A stretch of 9,690 bases of DNA from Clostridia bacterium (GTDB taxonomy: Bacteria; Bacillota; Sulfobacillia; SLMV01). Positions 7,852 through 9,690 of the stretch are shown here, piece by piece. Below the pieces are notes generated by a model. It was not told the DNA's origin, searched no databases, and saw only the letters and a program-made list of their open reading frames with translations. The DNA lies in the NCBI GenBank assembly GCA_007133365.1, contig SLMV01000064.1:1-9690 (forward strand), written 5' to 3'. Every line of letters starts with the position of its first letter. Position 1 is the stretch's first letter. A program made the translations under genes and the position numbers.

Positions 7852-8416
7852 CCGAATCTAGGTTGTCCGACCCGAAAACATTCGCCATTACATCTTGGGC
7901 GACACTTGGAATCGGGGGTAGACGCCGAGAAAGAAAACCGCCCCGAACGATGCGCGGTTCTAAAGCCAGGACGAACGCATCCGGCTGAATACCTTCAACG
8001 GTCTTTTGCAGCGCCTTGAAGAACCGCCGCCGGAATAGGATTAGCAATATATCACGCCGGGCAGTTTTTCCGGCTCCTTCCCACTGCGTCACGGCAAATC
8101 CGCGATCCCTTAGTGCTTGGGCCAATGGGACACCGTCCTTTGCCACCAATAACACGAGCGAGAATCCATAAGCCAGGCGTTCTTCGAGCCAACTGCCTAG
8201 CGCCACACCCGTTGCATGACCAAGGGCGTAGGCAATGATACGCGCGGGGCTTAATAGATCGGTGACGACGAGACCTAGGGCAACGACCCAAATCGTGATT
8301 TCAAAGAAACTAATAAAGGTGGCAAGGCGGCGGTTTCCTTTGAATAGAATGATCCAGCGGAGTGTCATAAGGGTCACGAAGGTGACCTGAAGAAAGAAAA
8401 TGAGTGCGACTTCCAT
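7814..8416 (-). CDS. UPF0316 / DUF5698-DUF2179 membrane protein (YebE-like)
   Basis: The product is 200 residues. Three hydrophobic segments are predicted at about 3-25, 31-55 and 58-76, and the sequence LRWIILFKGNRRLATFISFFEITIWVVALG is characteristic of the UPF0316 N-terminal domain (DUF5698). A soluble C-terminal DUF2179 domain covers about residues 84-160 (LRDRGFAVTQWEGAGKTARRDILLILFRR). DUF2179 also occurs in YitT-family membrane proteins, but the biochemical role is not known and I assign none. The tail after about residue 172 is polar and not recognisable, and it makes the protein slightly longer than typical members. The start at 8416 is backed by a strong ribosome binding site with a 5-base spacer. 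The gene runs against uvrC and its last 12 or so codons overlap the uvrC 3' end. It is transcribed away from the PspC operon. Confidence 0.88.
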   Translation of the reverse strand: MEVALIFFLQVTFVTLMTLRWIILFKGNRRLATFISFFEITIWVVALGLVVTDLLSPARIIAYALGHATGVALGSWLEERLAYGFSLVLLVAKDGVPLAQALRDRGFAVTQWEGAGKTARRDILLILFRRRFFKALQKTVEGIQPDAFVLALEPRIVRGGFLSRRLPPIPSVAQDVMANVFGSDNLDSASPPDTDQAKNV

Positions 8417-8421
8417 AGTGT

Positions 8422-8429
8422 CCCTCCTT
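8422..8429 (-). promoter_or_regulatory. Ribosome binding site of the YebE-like gene
   Basis: On the - strand the sequence reads AAGGAGGG, 5 bases before the ATG (complement of 8414-8416). It is a near-perfect Shine-Dalgarno and fixes the start of the 200-residue protein. Confidence 0.85.
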
Positions 8430-8443
8430 TATCCGGTACCCTC

Positions 8444-8472
8444 AATTTATCACGGTTGACTCGGTAGGTGAA
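8444..8472 (-). promoter_or_regulatory. Predicted promoter of the YebE-like gene
   Basis: On the - strand, TTCACC (complement of 8467-8472) is separated by exactly 17 bases from TAAATT (complement of 8444-8449), and a TG one base upstream of the -10 gives an extended -10. Each hexamer matches four of six vegetative consensus positions. Transcription would begin near 8437, just ahead of the ribosome binding site, giving a very short leader. Confidence 0.42.
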
Positions 8473-8527
8473 GAAAAAGATAGGGAATAGGTTTTGACTT
8501 TTTTAGATTCCGGACAAACAGGAGGTA

Positions 8528-8560
8528 ATGCTTTGGATGACGAAATATGAGGTGAACTAA
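8528..8560 (+). CDS. Possible 10-codon leader ORF ahead of the PspC gene
   Basis: A perfect AGGAGG (8520-8525) lies just before an ATG at 8528 whose frame reads MLWMTKYEVN and then TAA at 8558-8560. The spacer to this ATG is only 2 bases, shorter than optimal. The in-frame ATG at 8537 would have an 11-base spacer and give MTKYEVN. The stop is 30 bases before the PspC start. It could be a leader peptide coupling translation into the operon, or a chance Shine-Dalgarno-like sequence. It has no recognisable domain or run of regulatory codons. Confidence 0.25.
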   Translation: MLWMTKYEVN

Positions 8561-8576
8561 GAAACGATAGAACGAC

Positions 8577-8582
8577 GGGAGG
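8577..8582 (+). promoter_or_regulatory. Ribosome binding site supporting a GTG start for the PspC gene
   Basis: GGGAGG ends 8 bases before the GTG at 8591. There is no in-frame ATG at the start of the conserved domain, so this site decides for the GTG. Confidence 0.75.
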
Positions 8583-8590
8583 TCTTATTC

Positions 8591-8779
8591 GTGGAAAAAC
8601 GGCTCAAACGCTCCACTCAACAGCGGATGCTGGCGGGTGTTTGTGGGGGTGTGGCGGAACATCTCCGGGTGGATGTTTCACTGATTCGGTTGTTGTGGGT
8701 AGGGTTATCTTTGATCGAGGGAGCGGGGGTTCTCCTTTATATCATTGCTTGGATTGTTATACCCGAACGAAAGGATTGA
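8591..8779 (+). CDS. PspC-domain envelope-stress membrane protein (YvlC-like)
   Basis: This 62-residue protein is essentially one PspC domain. It shows a basic N-terminus (MEKRLKRSTQQRM), the conserved LAGVCGGVAEHLRVDVSLIRLLWV (about 14-37) and one or two hydrophobic stretches through LLYIIAWIVIPE (48-59). PspC proteins sit in the cytoplasmic membrane. In Enterobacteria PspC senses envelope damage with PspB and binds PspA, and in Bacillus the YvlC relative belongs to the yvlABCD stress operon. No PspA or LiaH gene is present in this window. Translation begins at GTG 8591. The stop is 7 bases before the next start, whose AAAGGA ribosome binding site lies inside the end of this gene, so the two are probably translationally coupled. 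A stress role is inferred from the family; the specific signal is unknown. Confidence 0.9.
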   Translation: MEKRLKRSTQQRMLAGVCGGVAEHLRVDVSLIRLLWVGLSLIEGAGVLLYIIAWIVIPERKD

Positions 8780-8786
8780 ATAACCC

Positions 8787-9119
8787 ATGCTCAAACGCTG
8801 GTTATTGAACGCGATAATCCTATTTCTCTTAGCATATGGTCTTAACGGCGTTAGTATTACAAATGGTTGGGAGAGTTTATTGCTTGCCGCTGCCATCCTC
8901 GGGCTGATCAATGCGGTGATACGTCCAATTATTATTATCATCACCTTGCCGATCAACATTGTCACCTTGGGTCTTTTCACCCTTGTCATCAATGCTTTAA
9001 TGATTCAGGCCACCGCATGGGTCGTGCCAGGTTTTTCTGTGGCGAGCTTCGGATGGGCCTTTGTCACCGCGGTCCTATTTAGCATTTTTAGCGTGGCGCT
9101 TTCCCTTATTCTGAAATAG
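8787..9119 (+). CDS. Phage holin IV superfamily membrane protein (YvlD-like)
   Basis: The product is 110 residues and almost wholly hydrophobic. Helices are predicted at about 4-22, 29-48, 52-76 and 87-109. The central signature NAVIRPIIIIITLPINIVTLGLFTLVINALMI (42-73) is diagnostic of the 'four-TM phage holin, superfamily IV' family (PF04020), which includes Bacillus YvlD. Despite the name, members are common chromosomal proteins with no lysis role shown. There are no phage genes nearby, so a holin function should not be assumed. The gene follows a PspC gene as yvlD follows yvlC in Bacillus, which supports a joint membrane-stress role. The likely ribosome binding site AAAGGA (8770-8775) lies inside the upstream gene, 11 bases before the ATG. 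Confidence 0.9.
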   Translation: MLKRWLLNAIILFLLAYGLNGVSITNGWESLLLAAAILGLINAVIRPIIIIITLPINIVTLGLFTLVINALMIQATAWVVPGFSVASFGWAFVTAVLFSIFSVALSLILK

Positions 9120-9125
9120 AAGGAG
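9120..9125 (+). promoter_or_regulatory. Ribosome binding site supporting the GTG start of glycerate kinase
   Basis: AAGGAG ends 5 bases before the GTG at 9131 and begins right after the stop codon of the preceding gene. The conserved N-terminus starts exactly at that GTG. Confidence 0.8.
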
Positions 9126-9130
9126 CTACC

Positions 9131-9690
9131 GTGCGAATTTTGATTGCACCGGACAGTTACAAAGGCACCTTGACGGCAAAAGAGGCGGCTTGCGCGATTG
9201 AACGGGGTATCAGCCGGGTAGTTCCGGGCCTCGAACCAACGATATTCCCGCTGAGCGATGGGGGCGATGGTACCGTGGCCGCTTTGAAGTGCTCGTTGGG
9301 GGGCACGGAAATCCCGGTGCGCGTGCAAGATCCCCTTGGCCGCGACATTGAAACCTCCTTCCTGGAGCTACCAGACGGCACTGCGGTGGTGGAAATGGCC
9401 CGTGCGTCTGGCCTTTTATGCCTCAAACCCCATGAACACGATCCGATGGCCGCCCATACCTTTGGCACCGGCCAGCTATTGGAGGCCGCCCGGCGGCGGA
9501 GCCATCAGATTGTGCTGGGCATCGGGGGCAGTGCGACCGTCGATGGGGGGATGGGGATGGCCCGGGCTTTAGGAGTCCGCGGTTTCGATGAATCGGGCCG
9601 TGAGTTGTTAGGAAACGGTGCCGATCTCATCCGTTTGAAACGATTGGATAAATCGCGAATGTCCCCGTGTTGGCGAAGGATCAATCTGAA
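9131..9690 (+). CDS. glxK: Glycerate 2-kinase (GlxK/GarK family), 3' partial
   Basis: The enzyme phosphorylates D-glycerate with ATP, normally to 2-phosphoglycerate in this family, feeding glycolate/glyoxylate or glycerate breakdown into glycolysis. About 186 residues of a family usually near 370-380 are present; the right edge cuts the gene. The GTG start at 9131 gives VRILIAPDSYKGTLTAKEAA, matching the family opening (typically IAPDSFKGSL). Further signatures are LSDGGDGTVAAL (41-52), VEMARASGL (87-95), HTFGTGQLL (109-117) and the glycine-rich GIGGSATVDGGMGMARALG (130-148). The last has valine where the family usually has asparagine before DGG. The gene starts 11 bases after the YvlD-like stop and is probably co-transcribed with it, although no functional link to envelope stress is known. 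Confidence 0.93.
   Translation, partial: MRILIAPDSYKGTLTAKEAACAIERGISRVVPGLEPTIFPLSDGGDGTVAALKCSLGGTEIPVRVQDPLGRDIETSFLELPDGTAVVEMARASGLLCLKPHEHDPMAAHTFGTGQLLEAARRRSHQIVLGIGGSATVDGGMGMARALGVRGFDESGRELLGNGADLIRLKRLDKSRMSPCWRRINL

Larger units (their letters stand above)
8417..8590. other. Divergent intergenic region between the YebE-like and PspC genes
   Basis: These 174 bases carry the - strand promoter and ribosome binding site, and on the + strand an AGGAGG followed by a 10-codon ORF and the PspC ribosome binding site. Two + strand TTGACT hexamers (8456-8461 and 8494-8499) could be -35 elements, but neither has a convincing -10 at 16-18 bases. The + strand promoter for the right-hand operon presumably lies here but cannot be placed. 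I see no terminator hairpin, LexA box or clear repeat. Confidence 0.6.

Noticed and set aside
7940..7965. Inverted repeat AACCGC...GCGGTT as a terminator for uvrC
   Set aside because: The loop is about 12 bases, there is no T-run on either strand, and it lies inside the YebE-like coding region.
8494..8525. Vegetative promoter for the PspC operon from TTGACT at 8494
   Set aside because: No acceptable -10 lies 16-18 bases downstream. TAGATT is only 4 bases away. An ECF-type GAAAC/CGT pair at proper spacing was also not found.
8787..9119. Prophage remnant suggested by the 'phage holin' family name
   Set aside because: The family is widespread on chromosomes beside PspC genes, and no other phage gene, attachment site or repeat is present.
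9640..9690. Possible frameshift near the truncated end of glycerate kinase
   Set aside because: The +1 frame also reads plausibly (VLAKDQSE), but the original frame (SPCWRRINL) lines up with the family pattern of a DP-x-L-like turn followed by a beta strand, and no stop is met before the edge.

Overview
The window looks like ordinary chromosomal DNA from a Gram-positive bacterium of the Firmicutes (Bacillota) type. The evidence is strong AGGAGG-like ribosome binding sites, a LexA/DinR operator of the Bacillus form (CGAAC-N4-GTTCG), a MinJ-like PDZ membrane protein next to uvrB, and UPF0316/YebE-, YvlC- and YvlD-like genes. Base composition looks close to balanced by eye. A deep-branching, moderately thermophilic acidophile such as Sulfobacillus would fit, but that genus is an inference from overall gene character and was not tested.

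Left part (1-7851, all + strand): the 3' part of a multi-pass membrane protein with a C-terminal PDZ domain, open at the left edge, is followed after a 58-base gap by uvrB, uvrA and uvrC. The three uvr genes are separated by only 12 and 11 bases and encode the complete UvrABC nucleotide-excision-repair excinuclease in one transcription unit. A perfect 14-base LexA box lies in the short gap before uvrB. It overlaps a recognisable extended -10 promoter, so the whole excinuclease operon is predicted to be under SOS control.

Middle part (7814-8590): a - strand gene for a UPF0316/DUF2179 membrane protein (YebE-like) runs convergently into uvrC. The two coding regions overlap by 38 bases and I see no terminator between them. 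Its strong ribosome binding site and a reasonable promoter lie in a 174-base divergent intergenic region. That region also carries, on the + strand, a strong Shine-Dalgarno followed by a 10-codon ORF of unknown meaning.

Right part (8591-9690, + strand): a compact operon of a PspC-domain protein (YvlC-like), a four-helix 'phage holin IV' family membrane protein (YvlD-like) and a glycerate 2-kinase cut by the right edge. The first two suggest an envelope-stress function. The kinase belongs to central and glycolate/glycerate carbon metabolism and is linked only by position.

I found no mobile element, CRISPR array, RNA gene or clearly novel multigene system. The most informative non-coding signal is the LexA operator. 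The items most worth a second look are the short leader-like ORF and the convergent coding overlap.
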